Positions 9,407-21,700 of a stretch of 64,000 nucleotides of DNA are shown one piece after another; the stretch's first letter is position 1; each line of letters begins with the position of its first letter. The stretch is from a virus. A model generated the notes under the pieces. That model was not told the origin of the DNA, searched no databases, and saw only the letters and a list, made by a program, of their open reading frames with translations. A program made the position numbers and the translations under genes. The stretch covers positions 35,120-99,119 of the IMG/VR virus record IMGVR_UViG_3300037492_000285; one strand, written 5' to 3'.

Positions 9407-12400
9407 TAGACACGATTTTAAAAATTGCTAAAGTTAAGGATATAAAATCCTTTTACAAAAAATTCCCAACAGAAGCAGCCTTTATGAAGGCTCATGGAAA
9501 AGAATTTAAAAAAGCTCAAGTGGGAGTATCTATAGATAAATCTTCTCCTACTACAGGTTTTACACCACTTGACTATGGTCAATATTATAATCAAGCTGAT
9601 AAATCTATTACAGGGTCTACTGAAGCAGAAAGACAACAGCAAGCATATCAACAAGCTATGCTTCAAGCCACACAACAAGGAGCTACTTCTGGAAGTAGTG
9701 GAGGATTTGATCTTGGAAAGATTGCATCCTCTATAGGGGATATTGCTAAAGTTGCTGGTAGTATGTCATCGGGGAAAAGAGGAATAAATATTCCCAAAGC
9801 ATATCCAGGAACTGAAGTAAATTTTGGTTCAGCTATGAACACTCAATGGAATCCTAATGGTACATCTCCTCCTACATATGCAACTAGTCCAAATGCTGTC
9901 CCTGTTGATCAATATACTATGGAGGGGGATAATAATAATATTTCTAATTTGCTTAATCAAACTGCTGGTAGTGGTCAAAATAAACCTGGAACAAAAGTTA
10001 ATTGGGCACAAGGACTTCCTATTGTTGAAAAAGTGGTAGGACTAGTTCAAAAAGTACAAGATGAAAAAGAAGCAGTAAGAAAAGCTAGACAAGCAGAAGG
10101 TGTTAGTAAGGCAACTGCTAAAGCTACTGAACAGGTAGATGTTGATTCTCAAAGACAATTATCTGAAAACATAAATAAAAAAAGAGAGGCAATGATGCCT
10201 GTTAATACAGGTCAAGAATTTTTTCCTATATATGGTGTGGGTACAAATCCTCTTGCAAGAAATGGATATATGTTACAAGGTGGGGGAGAAATACAGAATA
10301 CGTATGCTCCTAATACATTATATGATGATCTTGGATTTGAACCTCTTAATGATTCTGATATAGTTAAACAATATAGAATGGGAGGAAATCTTCGCCAAGC
10401 ACAATGGGGAGAACTTATATCAGCAGCATCAAAAGGAAAATTTGGAAGCACTTCACAATTTGCAGGAGGAGCAGGGGGAGGAGTTGGACAATTTGCTAAT
10501 GCAGGAGGTACAGAAGCAGTAGGAAATGCTGCTACACAACTTAGTGGTGGTGATAGTGCAGGTGCTGATATTGGAGGTGAAGTTGGTGGAGCAATTGGTA
10601 GTATATGGGGACCTGTAGGACAACTTATTGGTAAAACTGTAGGTACAGTTGGTGGAAATCTAATTGATACAAATCCTGAAAAGATTAAAAATGCCCAAGC
10701 TGCCACTACAAGAAATACTGGAAGAACAGCAGGAGCAAACTTTGGCAAAGGTGTTCAAGATCAATATAATTCTTATGTAAGAGATGGTGGAAATATTAAT
10801 CCACAACTTATTAATTATTTTGGAGACCACATAGCACAAGACGTTTATGATTTTGCACACGAAGGAATGGATTCTCTTAGAACAGGAGGTAACATAAGAC
10901 AAAATCTATTCACACAACAATCTATGGCAATGGGTGGAGAATTAAAAACTCTTTGGGGGGGACGTGCTGAACCTATTTCTTATAATCCTTATCTACCTGA
11001 TGGTGGAGAAACTGTTATGTTTAAAGGAAACTTACATAAAGAATCTGATGATCAGGGTAATACAGGAATAGGTGTATCATATGGAAATACACAACCATCA
11101 TATTCTAAATTTGAAACAGGTGGTAATGCTGAGGCTAATGTAGAAGTAGAAGGAGGAGAACCTGCTGTAAAATTACAGAATGGTGGACAAGAGGAGAGTC
11201 TTGTTGTATTTGGTAATCTTAAATTTGATAAAAAATTAGCAATGGCAACTAACGATAAAGAACTCATAGAACTTGCTGATGAATATGGTGGAAAGAAATT
11301 TAAAAGAATAGAACACCACATAGCTAATAAAACTAATCGTGAGAATAAAAAGATTGCAAAAGCTATAAGTGAATTAAATGAACTTGATTCAACTACATCT
11401 TTTGATAAACTTAAACTTACATCATTAAAGGCAACTATTGATGGTGGAAATATGAAGTTGAAAAAATATGCAGCAGATACACAAAACTTAGCTAACTATC
11501 AGGAAGCATTAAATGCAACAGCAGATGAAAATGGATTTATAGCTGACAATCTTGCTCGTGGTGAAGTTAAGATAGATAAAAATGCTTTCTCAAATTCTGC
11601 TGAATTTGGTACAAGCATTCCTAAAGCACAACATGGTTGGGATTCTGAAAAAGAAACTGCATATAGTAATTGGCTTAATGAAATTACTAGTAGAATAGGA
11701 AGTAATAAAAATAATATAGATACTCCACAAAATAAGAAAATTTTTGAAGAAAAATGGAAAAGTGAAACAAGTCATCGTAAAGATATTCAGTTAGAAAAAA
11801 ATCGTAATATACACCGAGATATTTATAATAAATATTTGAAAGATAAACGTATTGGTGAAATGAATTTATCATATGAAGATTTTGTAAAAAATATTCTTCA
11901 TTATGGAATAGAAGGTGCTCAAACTCCTGAATTTAAAGCATGGTATAGTAAGACTACAGGAAAACCTATTAGTCCATCTCCTGTTCAAACTACTGGTAAA
12001 TCTACTACAAAACTTGCTGGTGATAATGCTACAAAACGTGAAGCAGCAATAAGAAGTTCAGGACAACCTCCTGTAGCACAACCATCTGGATATGTAAGTA
12101 AATATGGATTAGTTCCTTGGAAAGGAAACACTAGTCCTGGTGATCGTTATGGGATGAAAACTAAATCAAGTTTTACTGGAGAAGAATGGGATAAAATTGC
12201 AGAAAATCTTGGATTTACAGGACAAGGAAATGAAGAATTTCAAAAGTTTCTTTTAAATAATCCTCAATCTAAACCTTTAATTGAAGCAAGACATAAAGAA
12301 CTTTATGACAAAGCACCGTTCATTGATAAGAAACTTGGATATGGTTGGGCTTCTAAAGAACTATTAAATCTTATTCCTCCTCCACAAGATACTCCAAAAC

Positions 12401-13233
12401 TTCCTGGAATGTCTGTTACAACAGATAACACAACTACAAGAATTCCATACACTCCTCCTATTGAAGATAAACCCAAGTTTCCTTGGATACCTGCATTAAA
12501 TACATTGATTCCTTATCTTAGACCAACAGATCAAGAACAATTAGATCCTAATCAGTTAGCAGGAGAAATGTATGCTATGTCTAATAATAAAGTGGAACCT
12601 GTTCAATATCAAAATTATCAACCTGAGTTAACTGTTCCTTATGATATATCATTGCAAGATATAATGAATGAGAACCAAGCTGATTATAGAAGTGCACAAA
12701 GAATGTCAGGATATAATCCTGCTGCTCTTGCATCATTAAATGCACAGAAATATGGAGCTAATCAGAAAGTGTTAGCTGAACAGTTTAGATTAAATCAAGC
12801 TGAGAAAGATAAAGTGTATAGTGAAAATAGAAATATTCTCAATGATGCTCAATTGAAAAATCTGCAAGGACTTGATCAACAGTACGTAAGACAACAAGAA
12901 GCATTGTCAAATACTAAAGCTACAACACTTGCTGCTTTAAATTCTATTAGTGATAAATATGCTAAGAATAAATTAGAAAATAGACAACTTGGTGTATATG
13001 AAAATCTATATAACTATAGATACAACGATCAAATGAAAGCTCAGAATTACAATCCTTTTGCACAATTTGATATAAATGGAGGAATGGGAACAACTGGTTT
13101 AGAAGGATTAACGGAAGAAGAAAAAGCGATAGCAATAGCAGATGCAAAACTTAACAGAGCTAAAAAAGCTTTAGCTACAACCAAAACTACAGTGAGAAAT
13201 GGCGCAATTGTACAATCTGCCAACAAACTCTAA
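9403..13233 (+). CDS. Large crAss-like cargo-type virion protein
   Basis: The preferred start is ATG 9403, which overlaps the previous stop as ATGA and gives MIDTILKIAKVKDIKSFYKK; it encodes 1276 residues. The N-terminal segment with SFYKKFPTEAAFMKAHGKEF is typical of crAss-like cargo proteins. Residues around 380-430 are extremely Gly/Ala-rich with glycine-zipper spacing (GGEVGGAIGSIWGPVGQLIG), suggesting a segment that could insert into a membrane. Several MGG and GGN motifs recur through the first half. The C-terminal third is helical and Gln/Asn-rich with a conserved-looking DYRSAQRMSGYNPAALASLN stretch. No catalytic motif is seen. It probably belongs to the ejected cargo or conduit proteins; this is inferred from family and position. 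Confidence 0.75.
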   Translation: MIDTILKIAKVKDIKSFYKKFPTEAAFMKAHGKEFKKAQVGVSIDKSSPTTGFTPLDYGQYYNQADKSITGSTEAERQQQAYQQAMLQATQQGATSGSSGGFDLGKIASSIGDIAKVAGSMSSGKRGINIPKAYPGTEVNFGSAMNTQWNPNGTSPPTYATSPNAVPVDQYTMEGDNNNISNLLNQTAGSGQNKPGTKVNWAQGLPIVEKVVGLVQKVQDEKEAVRKARQAEGVSKATAKATEQVDVDSQRQLSENINKKREAMMPVNTGQEFFPIYGVGTNPLARNGYMLQGGGEIQNTYAPNTLYDDLGFEPLNDSDIVKQYRMGGNLRQAQWGELISAASKGKFGSTSQFAGGAGGGVGQFANAGGTEAVGNAATQLSGGDSAGADIGGEVGGAIGSIWGPVGQLIGKTVGTVGGNLIDTNPEKIKNAQAATTRNTGRTAGANFGKGVQDQYNSYVRDGGNINPQLINYFGDHIAQDVYDFAHEGMDSLRTGGNIRQNLFTQQSMAMGGELKTLWGGRAEPISYNPYLPDGGETVMFKGNLHKESDDQGNTGIGVSYGNTQPSYSKFETGGNAEANVEVEGGEPAVKLQNGGQEESLVVFGNLKFDKKLAMATNDKELIELADEYGGKKFKRIEHHIANKTNRENKKIAKAISELNELDSTTSFDKLKLTSLKATIDGGNMKLKKYAADTQNLANYQEALNATADENGFIADNLARGEVKIDKNAFSNSAEFGTSIPKAQHGWDSEKETAYSNWLNEITSRIGSNKNNIDTPQNKKIFEEKWKSETSHRKDIQLEKNRNIHRDIYNKYLKDKRIGEMNLSYEDFVKNILHYGIEGAQTPEFKAWYSKTTGKPISPSPVQTTGKSTTKLAGDNATKREAAIRSSGQPPVAQPSGYVSKYGLVPWKGNTSPGDRYGMKTKSSFTGEEWDKIAENLGFTGQGNEEFQKFLLNNPQSKPLIEARHKELYDKAPFIDKKLGYGWASKELLNLIPPPQDTPKLPGMSVTTDNTTTRIPYTPPIEDKPKFPWIPALNTLIPYLRPTDQEQLDPNQLAGEMYAMSNNKVEPVQYQNYQPELTVPYDISLQDIMNENQADYRSAQRMSGYNPAALASLNAQKYGANQKVLAEQFRLNQAEKDKVYSENRNILNDAQLKNLQGLDQQYVRQQEALSNTKATTLAALNSISDKYAKNKLENRQLGVYENLYNYRYNDQMKAQNYNPFAQFDINGGMGTTGLEGLTEEEKAIAIADAKLNRAKKALATTKTTVRNGAIVQSANKL

Positions 13234-13322
13234 TTAATTTGATTAAATAAAATTACCAGAATATATTATAATTCTTTGATTGTATAATATTTTCTATTAC
13301 ATTTGTTAACTTTATAAAAGAC
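13234..13322 (+). promoter_or_regulatory. Bacteroidota-type promoter before the 796-aa gene
   Basis: The 89-base AT-rich spacer is the largest gap in the left 36 kb. It contains TTTG at 13275-13278, then 19 bases, then TACATTTG at 13298-13305. This matches the known Bacteroidota sigma-factor pattern (TTTG near -33, TAnnTTTG near -7). The ATG follows 17 bases later at 13323. It would give the cargo and polymerase genes their own transcript start. Confidence 0.55.
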
Positions 13323-15713
13323 ATGGCTTCATTTACCGATAAACAGATCCCAACTTTCAACCCATACGTACAACAATTACCTGTTCAGGCAATGGTTGAA
13401 GTGGGTATGCAGAAACAAAAGCAATATGATGAGGGTGTTCAAAAAATACAGACCCAAATTAACAATGTTGCTGGACTTGATTTTTATAAAGATGTAGATA
13501 AAACTTATTTACAGTCTAAACTCAACGCATTAGGTAATAATCTTAGAGGAGTTGCAGGTGGAGATTTCTCTAACTCGCAACTTGTTACCTCTGTAGGAGG
13601 AATGGTTAGTCAAATTGGAAAAGATTCCTTTATACAAAATGGTGTATCATCAACTGCCAAACTCAGAAAACAATTAACTGAGATGGATAGATACAAAAAA
13701 GAAGGTAAATCTGATAAAAATAATGAACAGTTCTTTTATGAAAAATTTGTAAATCCTTATTTAAATAGTGGTTTAACAGATGATCGTGGAGCACCAATTG
13801 CTTTTTCAGGAGAATATTCTCCTTATGTAAACATAACAGAAGAAATACAGAAACAAGTTAAAGATGCAGGAATAGAATCATCAATTCTTGAACAAATGTT
13901 TCAAACTGATACACAGGGCAATATAAAGTTTAATCCTGCAACAGGTGAAGCACTTCCTGCAAGAACTATGACACATGTTGAAGAAAGTAGCAATGCAAAA
14001 GCAGTTCAGGCAATTATTAATAATGTGTTAAAACAAGGGAATGTTCAAAATCAAATACATATTGACGCTTGGGCAAATACAAAAAATGTTCCTGTGGAAA
14101 GTATATTATCTGTATTTGCTACCAAATATGAAGGAGTCTTTTCAGAAATAGATCAAAGTTTAGGGCAATTAAATACTCTACTTACAGGAAAAACTACTCC
14201 CGAACAAAAACTTGCTCTGGAAGCTCAAAAGAAAAAGTTATCTGATGAACGAATTACTTATGAAAAACAATATACAGATCTTGCAGAATTAGCTACAAAA
14301 TCTCCAGATGCATTTAAAGAAAGTTATTATAGAACAAATTTTCAAAATAGTTTAGTTACACAATTTACAGACACTACAAAGAAGATTACAAATCTTACAA
14401 ATCCTTTAACACAACAACTTAATAACGAAAGAGATTTTAGATTTAAACAAGGACAAGAAGCATTTGATCAAAAAATGGCTTTAAGAGCTGCTGATTTAGC
14501 AGATTTAAAATTTACAGCGGAAAATGAATTTGATAGAGCAACAGGTCAATGGAAAGCAAAACCAAAAGAAGGAGAAGGGGCTTCTGGAGAACTATTGAGA
14601 TTAAGTGCTGATGTTCCTGGAACTATGGGAAAATCTGCAGTGGAAAGAACTACGGAACAATTAGCATCCTGGGAAGCTACTAATTATGCTAATGGTGTTG
14701 ATGTAATATTTACATTATTAAGTAAAGGTAATAATGGTAAAACTCAAAGTGGTAAACCTTTAACTAAGAATGATATATTACAAAATATAAAAGGTTGGTC
14801 AAAATCAACTAATGAAACTCCACAACAATTTGTTACACGATGGATATTAAATTTAGATAATAAAGCTAAAGATCTGGGAGTAACTTTAACTCATGCAGAT
14901 AAACAAGCAGTAGCAGACTATAAAACAAGTCATTATAATTATACCACATTACTTGCAGCAAGAGAAGATATTTATAGACAAGTTGCACAAACAGGAGTAT
15001 CCCCTGAAGTAGCAAGTAAACAGATAGAAGAAAGATTAGGTAAATTTACAACAACAGATGATGTATTTTCTTTCACTCCTACAGATGAGAAAGAAATGAA
15101 AATTGTAAAAAATAGAGTGAGTGCCTTTATTTCTAATGCAACAAACTTAGCTGGAGCAGAATATGATCAAACTGCTGCATTAAAAGCTTTAACCGATCCT
15201 AATTCAAAGGTATCATTTAAAGCAAGTGCTCCTTACGAAGTTGGTGGAACTTGGAAAGGTGTTGCTACAATAACTGATGATACTGGAAAAGTTAGAGAAG
15301 TTAATATAGATTCACAAAATGATTTTGAACAATTAACAGGACAATCTTTCAATGCTTATAAATTTAATCCATTACAAGTAAGAGCTGCAACTAGTCAATA
15401 TGGTTCAACAAATTTAGGTGCATACACTACAAACCCTGACGCTTGGCAAACTGCAGCTATTCCTTCTGAAGAACTTTATCAATTGCGTACATCAACTAAA
15501 TATACACCACTTGGTGCAGATTTAGTGGTTATGCCAAGAGGGGGGGGATATATCGCTAGTGTATATGTTAAAAATAATACTACTAAAAAAGTTGAAAATG
15601 TTGAATTTGATAGAATTTATTTGAATGAAGATATTGCTAAAGCAGATTTAGCTTTATTGAGTGAATCAATGATTACAGCACAAATCAATAAAAATTTAAA
15701 CTTACAGAAATAA
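13323..15713 (+). CDS. Conserved crAss-like virion protein upstream of RNA polymerase
   Basis: A 796-residue, mostly helical protein. Its N-terminus (QQLPVQAMVEVGMQKQKQYD, then AGLDFYKDVDKTYLQSKLN) is a hallmark I recognise from crAss-like phages, where the gene lies next to the giant polymerase gene, as here. The stop codon overlaps the next start by one base (TAATG), implying coupled translation with the 4821-aa protein. No catalytic motif or membrane segment stands out. A structural or cargo role, possibly in packaging the giant proteins, is inferred from conserved neighbourhood. Confidence 0.75.
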   Translation: MASFTDKQIPTFNPYVQQLPVQAMVEVGMQKQKQYDEGVQKIQTQINNVAGLDFYKDVDKTYLQSKLNALGNNLRGVAGGDFSNSQLVTSVGGMVSQIGKDSFIQNGVSSTAKLRKQLTEMDRYKKEGKSDKNNEQFFYEKFVNPYLNSGLTDDRGAPIAFSGEYSPYVNITEEIQKQVKDAGIESSILEQMFQTDTQGNIKFNPATGEALPARTMTHVEESSNAKAVQAIINNVLKQGNVQNQIHIDAWANTKNVPVESILSVFATKYEGVFSEIDQSLGQLNTLLTGKTTPEQKLALEAQKKKLSDERITYEKQYTDLAELATKSPDAFKESYYRTNFQNSLVTQFTDTTKKITNLTNPLTQQLNNERDFRFKQGQEAFDQKMALRAADLADLKFTAENEFDRATGQWKAKPKEGEGASGELLRLSADVPGTMGKSAVERTTEQLASWEATNYANGVDVIFTLLSKGNNGKTQSGKPLTKNDILQNIKGWSKSTNETPQQFVTRWILNLDNKAKDLGVTLTHADKQAVADYKTSHYNYTTLLAAREDIYRQVAQTGVSPEVASKQIEERLGKFTTTDDVFSFTPTDEKEMKIVKNRVSAFISNATNLAGAEYDQTAALKALTDPNSKVSFKASAPYEVGGTWKGVATITDDTGKVREVNIDSQNDFEQLTGQSFNAYKFNPLQVRAATSQYGSTNLGAYTTNPDAWQTAAIPSEELYQLRTSTKYTPLGADLVVMPRGGGYIASVYVKNNTTKKVENVEFDRIYLNEDIAKADLALLSESMITAQINKNLNLQK

Positions 15714-18700
15714 TGCAAGACCCTATAGTTAATCTTTCTGGTAGTCCAGAAGTTCCTGATTTAGTTAATGCGAATGGTTCAGCAAGACCTGTTTCTAATA
15801 ATGTTCAAGCTGAATATAATCCATTGAATGATACATCGTTAAATTATATTTCTGCCCCCACAAGATCTTATGATGCTTCTTCTGTAACTATGGAAGAAGC
15901 TGCGCCATTTAGAACAGGAAGATACAATAATGTATTATATGGATATAATAATGAGGACGCAGCTGCACAAAGACAAGGATGGACTTCTAAAATGGTTAAT
16001 GGTGTAGGTAAAGGTTTACTATTAACTGGTACTACCTTTGTACAATCTACAGCAGGATTATTGAATGGTTTATATCAAATGGTAGATGATGGTAGATTTG
16101 CATCATTCTACGATAATGATTTTAATCGTAAGATTGATGAAATTACTAAAGCAGCAGAAGATATTTTACCAAATTATTATTCAGATGCTGAGAAAAATTC
16201 TAGGTGGTATTCTCCTTCTAAATTATTTAGTGCAAACTTTCTTTGGGACGGTATTGTTAAAAACTTAGGATTTGCTGCTGGAGCTGCTTTATCAGGAGGT
16301 GTATTTGCTACAGGATTAAAATCATTAAGTCTTTTGCCAGGATTAGCAAAATTAGTATCTATAGGAAAAGGTGCAGAAGTGTTAGCAGCTAGTACAGAAG
16401 AAGCTGTAGCAGCTGCTGCCACTGCAGGAAAAGTTGCTGAAGGATACGGTAAGTTAAAAGCTATATCAAATCAATTTTTAGGTTCATATAAAACATTAAA
16501 TGCTGGTAATAGAGCAGTTGTTGCAGGACTTGCTACAACTGGTGAAGCTGGATTTGAAGCATTTAATAATCTGAATCAATTTAGGGATGATAAAATAGAA
16601 GAATATAAAAATACTCATGGTGGTCTTGATCCTATTGGTGCAGAGTTAGATAAAATTAATAAGGCTTCTGAGTCTGTTGGTAATAGTTCCTTTTTAGCCA
16701 ATGTAGCACTATTAAGTGTTACTAACTATATTCAATTTCCAAAAATATTAGGATCTTCCTATCGTGCAGAAAAGGATATAATTAATGGTGTTAGTAGAAA
16801 AATTGGAGAAGTAACAACAGATACCACTGGTAAATTTATAGAAAAAGCTGTAACTGGTAATAAATTTTTATCTGCTTTAAATAAAATAAGACCATATACA
16901 TTTTCTGTACCTGAAGGATTTGAAGAAGGTGCGCAGTATGCTATTCAAATTGGCACACAAGATTATTATGATAAGAAGTATGATAATAGTGCTACAAGTG
17001 CTATAGGTAGTATATTTGAAGGAATTAAAGAAACAGTTGGTACAGATGAGGGTATGGAAAATATTCTTATTGGTGGACTTTCTGGAGCATTGATGTTAGG
17101 CAGAGGTAGATATAAAGAAAATTCTGCAAAAGATATAAACACTAAAGCTGCGATTGAATCTTTTAATAAATCTAAACTTTCTGATTTTACAAGTGACACA
17201 ATAGATTCTGTTAATAGAGGAACTGTTTTACAAGAAGATAGGGAAGAACTTTTAAAAGCAGGAAAAATTACTGATAGTAAAGATAAAGAAGCTGATTATA
17301 TTATTAATTATTTATCTCCTCGTATTAAATATGGTAGATTTGATCTTGTAAGATCAGACATTGCTGAATATAGAACTCTTGCTAGTACTGAAGAAGGATT
17401 TGCACAACTTCAAGCTGAAGGAAAAGCTCTTGCGTCAGATACAAGAGAAGCATATTTAACCAGACTTGCGAAATTTGAAGCCACTGCAGAAAACACAAAA
17501 TCATTATATCAATCACTCAATCTTCGCTATGGAGGAAAAGTAGATGTGGATAAAAATCCCATGTATACTTCTGCAGTGATGGATAAGATGGTCTATGCTG
17601 CAGCAAAGGTAGCAGATTATGATGATAGGCTTCCTTCTGTTGAAGCAACTCTTGTTAATGCAGGCATTGATATTGGTACAGTTAATGCAGACCTTATAAC
17701 AGGAAATTTCGAAAGTTATAATGCTGCTATGGAAAAAGTCAAGACTCTTGATTCTACTATTCAGGAAGATGTTGGAGAAGCATTATATAGTGTTGGTCAA
17801 ATGACTGTTCGTAGAAATTTATTTTTACAGGAATATACTGATATAAAAAATAATCCTAAAGAATATACATCAAAAGAAGAAAAGGAAGCATTAGAAAAGA
17901 AAGCTTCAATTGCAGCTGTACCTCCCACTTCTGAACCAACTGCTCCTGAAATAGAAAAAACTAATATAACTATTCGTACAAAATTTGGAGAAACTACATA
18001 TCAAACTAATACTGAATATATATTAGGAAAAGTATCAACCTTTAATACTAATGGTGATGAAATTATTCATCTTCCTAGATTAACGATACTTAAAGATAAT
18101 GGAGATAAAACAATTGATGTACAAGATTCAAAAGGGAATGTTAAAACTATAGAAAAAACAGAACTTGAATCTTATAACTTAACTCCTTCTAGCAGACTTG
18201 CTACAGATAAAAAGTTTAAATTTTTTCATGATAATAGAAATATGTTATATTATCATCATGGAATAAAATTAAAAAATGGTAAGTCTGCAGTTGGAAGATT
18301 AAGATTTAGTGGTAAAAAAGGCAAATTAATATTTGCTTATGTAGATGATAAAGGCGTAGTTCAAGAAAAAGAAATATGGAACACTTTATTTAAGGCTAAA
18401 CCTGGATTTCATCAAGGAATGGTTGCCCCAATAAATATACTTACAGAAGATCAACAGAAATCTGAGAAAGCTTTTGTTGAAGATAATACTACAGTTTCTG
18501 ATAGTCTTCAAATGAGAAACGATGTTATTGCTGATTTATATGAGAAAAGTTTAGATCGTCTTGCTAAAGTACGCAAAGATCTTGAACAAGCAAGAGATAA
18601 AATTAGTAAAAGTCAAGAAATTCTTACTGAAAAATCAACAGCACTTGATAATGAAAATTCAAAAAAACGCAGAAGCATTAAAAAAATTAATGCTATCAAA

Positions 18701-21700
18701 AATGAACTTGCTGTTTTATCTGAAACACATAATAAATTAACCATAGAACTTGCACAATTAGAAAATGAAAAAGAAGAATTAGAAGCAGTGCTTCCTAATT
18801 TTTTAAATTTTATCGCTGATCTTGAAAATCTTCCTGATGATGTAACTGATATTATCAATATACTTAAAGGGGATATTGATACTATAGATCAAACTATAAA
18901 CAATGTTAAAGATAGTATCACTCAAACCACCACTTTGTTAAAAGATATTGAGGATACATTAGTACGTGCACTTTCTCTTTTTAATGATTACATTAAAAGA
19001 TTAAAAGAAGAAAACCCCAATGTTCCTTTGTTTATTGAGGACTTTCAAGACAGAATAGAAAAAATATATGGTGAAGAGGGAGCTAAACAATTTATTGCTG
19101 AACGATTAGGATTTACAGAAACAGTAATAGAATTACAATCTAACATTGCTGATTTTCAAAATGAATTACGGATTCCTGAATTTACTAATAAGTTAGAAAA
19201 AGTTACCGATGAACTTAAAAGTCTTGATACTCAATTAAATGACTTAATTAATTTACAACTAGCTAAACAAGAATTATTAGAAAGTTTTAAAGAAGTAATC
19301 GAAAAACAGAAAAAAGAAGAAGAAGAATCAGAACAACTCCAGAAAAATGAAAGTCTTAAACATGCATACATAGGTACTCATGAATTAAGTATTCAAAATT
19401 TTATTACAGGAACACAATATGAACCTGCAAGTAAAAAAGATAACAAGGCTGTAGTTCGTGGAACAAGACCAATTGCTAAAGGAAAAGATCATCAGGTACG
19501 AGCAAATAATTTTGGATTTAATTTTCCTAAATTTACAAAAAAAGTTCAAGAAAAAATCAAAGGAATAGTTGTAACTTTTAATACAGAAGATCAAATTCTT
19601 AAAGGACTTTCTGATCATTTATTGGCTGGTCTTACTGATGCAGAAAAAGAAAAATATAAAAAAGAAGAACTTGTTGCTCTTGTATTAGTACAAGATAATG
19701 GAGACGGTACTTTTACATTGATTAATGAAAAAGGAAAACCTATTAGTAAAACTAAAACTGGTAAATATATTAATCCATTAAATCTTGCTATTTATCAAAC
19801 TTTCCCTATGGGAGATTTAATGGGATCATATCCTGATAAAAATAATCCAAAAATATTTACTCGTCAAAGTATGTTTAGGGAAGATATTAACCCTGACTTA
19901 AAAACAAGATTAGAAAAAGAATATACTGCATGGAGAATAAACCAACTATCTCAAAAAACACTTGGAGGATTACATGAAATTAAAGTTTCATTTGGTATTC
20001 CTGAATATGTGGGGGAAATGAGAAGGGATGAAAAAACTGGAAAAGAATATTTTGATAGAGATACTTCCGCTAGAGTTCCTGTGCAAAAATCAGGACTTAT
20101 AACTGATAATGATTTAAAAGAAAAACAAGTTGTTACTGTTGCTACAACTAATGATGATATTACTGAAGGAGGTGTAACATTTAAAACTCCTAGAGGTAGG
20201 GTATTTTTAAAAATTGCTAATTTTGGAATTGCTAAACTTTTCAATAGAAAATTTAATGAATCTGAAGCTTCTGTAATATTTGATGTAATTCATCAAATTT
20301 CTAAAGAAGGTGCAACATCAGGAAAAATGACTCCTGAAACCAAAAAATTAATAGAATGGTTAAAGACTGTTGTATATTGGGGAATTGCTAAAGATAGGTT
20401 TACAAATGAAAGAAAACCTGCAGGATATAATAATGTTTGGTTTGAGACAGTTAAAACTGAAGATGGAGGAGATGTAACAAAATTATTTATTTCTGGTATT
20501 AGTAATACGCCTACTCAAGGATTTACTTTTACTCCTATGTCATTACAAGATAATAAACGTGATATTATATATTTACTTACACAATTATATCATAATACAA
20601 ATGCACATCGTGTAAATGAAGGATCGTGGAAAAAACCTTATATTCAAATAATAGGAATTGATAAAACTGGAACTTTAATTACTAAAAAATGGTCTAATTA
20701 TCAAACTTATTTACTTTCAGATAAATCTCCTGATAGTGAAGGTAATTTAACTATTGCTAGAAATGTTGATGATATTCCATTAGTTACACAACATAGACCT
20801 CTAAAAAATGCAGAAGATGTAAATCGACATAGTATTTATTTTACATTAAATTCTCCCACCACAGATTTTGATTTTACTGAACCTGCTCCAACTCCAACAG
20901 TTGAAACTCCTACACCTACTTCTAAAGTAGTAACTGCTCCCACAGCTGCTCCTGCAACTACCACTCCTGCTGCCAGTAATCAAGGTGCATTTGCTGCCTC
21001 AGGGGCATTTATTTTTGATGGATTAACTATAAATATAATAACTACTACATATGGAAAAATTTATTTTAGATTTAATAGTAAAACAAATGAAATAAATTAT
21101 GTTAATTATGATGATTCAATTATAGATCAATTAAAACTTCCAGTTAATGAGGGGGGATATGGACTTACAACAGATGCGGAAATAGAAAAATCTATTCAAG
21201 GAAGTATTCAAAGAAGAATATTACAACATCTTGAAAATGCTGCAGTTCCTGAAGCATCTCCTATAATTGATGCCCCTACTGTTACACCTGCTGTTTCGGT
21301 AGATGAAGATGTTGCTGCAAAATTAGCAAATATAATTGTTGACGATGAAGGACAAGTTCCACCTATAGACGATGATGAATGGAATGAACCTGGAGGACAG
21401 GATAATAAGGCTTATCGTTTAGAAATTGTAGAAAATTATAAAAATTTCAAACGTGAAGATTGGAGTAAACTTGAAGAATGGTTTAAAACTCATTTTAAAA
21501 ATATTCCTATATATAGGGTAAAGAATATAATACAAGCTACTAACGGAAAACAAGCATGGGGTATGTTACACAAAGGTGCAATATATCTTTATGAGAATGC
21601 TGAAGTTGGTACAGCTTATCATGAAGTATTTGAGGCTGTATGGAAAATGTTTGCTGGTCCAACAGATAAACAACTTATTATTGATGAATTTAGAAATAGA

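Noticed and set aside
10212-10748. 178-aa minus-strand ORF, Pro/Ala-rich
   Set aside because: It is opposite the Gly/Ala-rich part of the cargo gene and reflects its composition; no independent signals support it.
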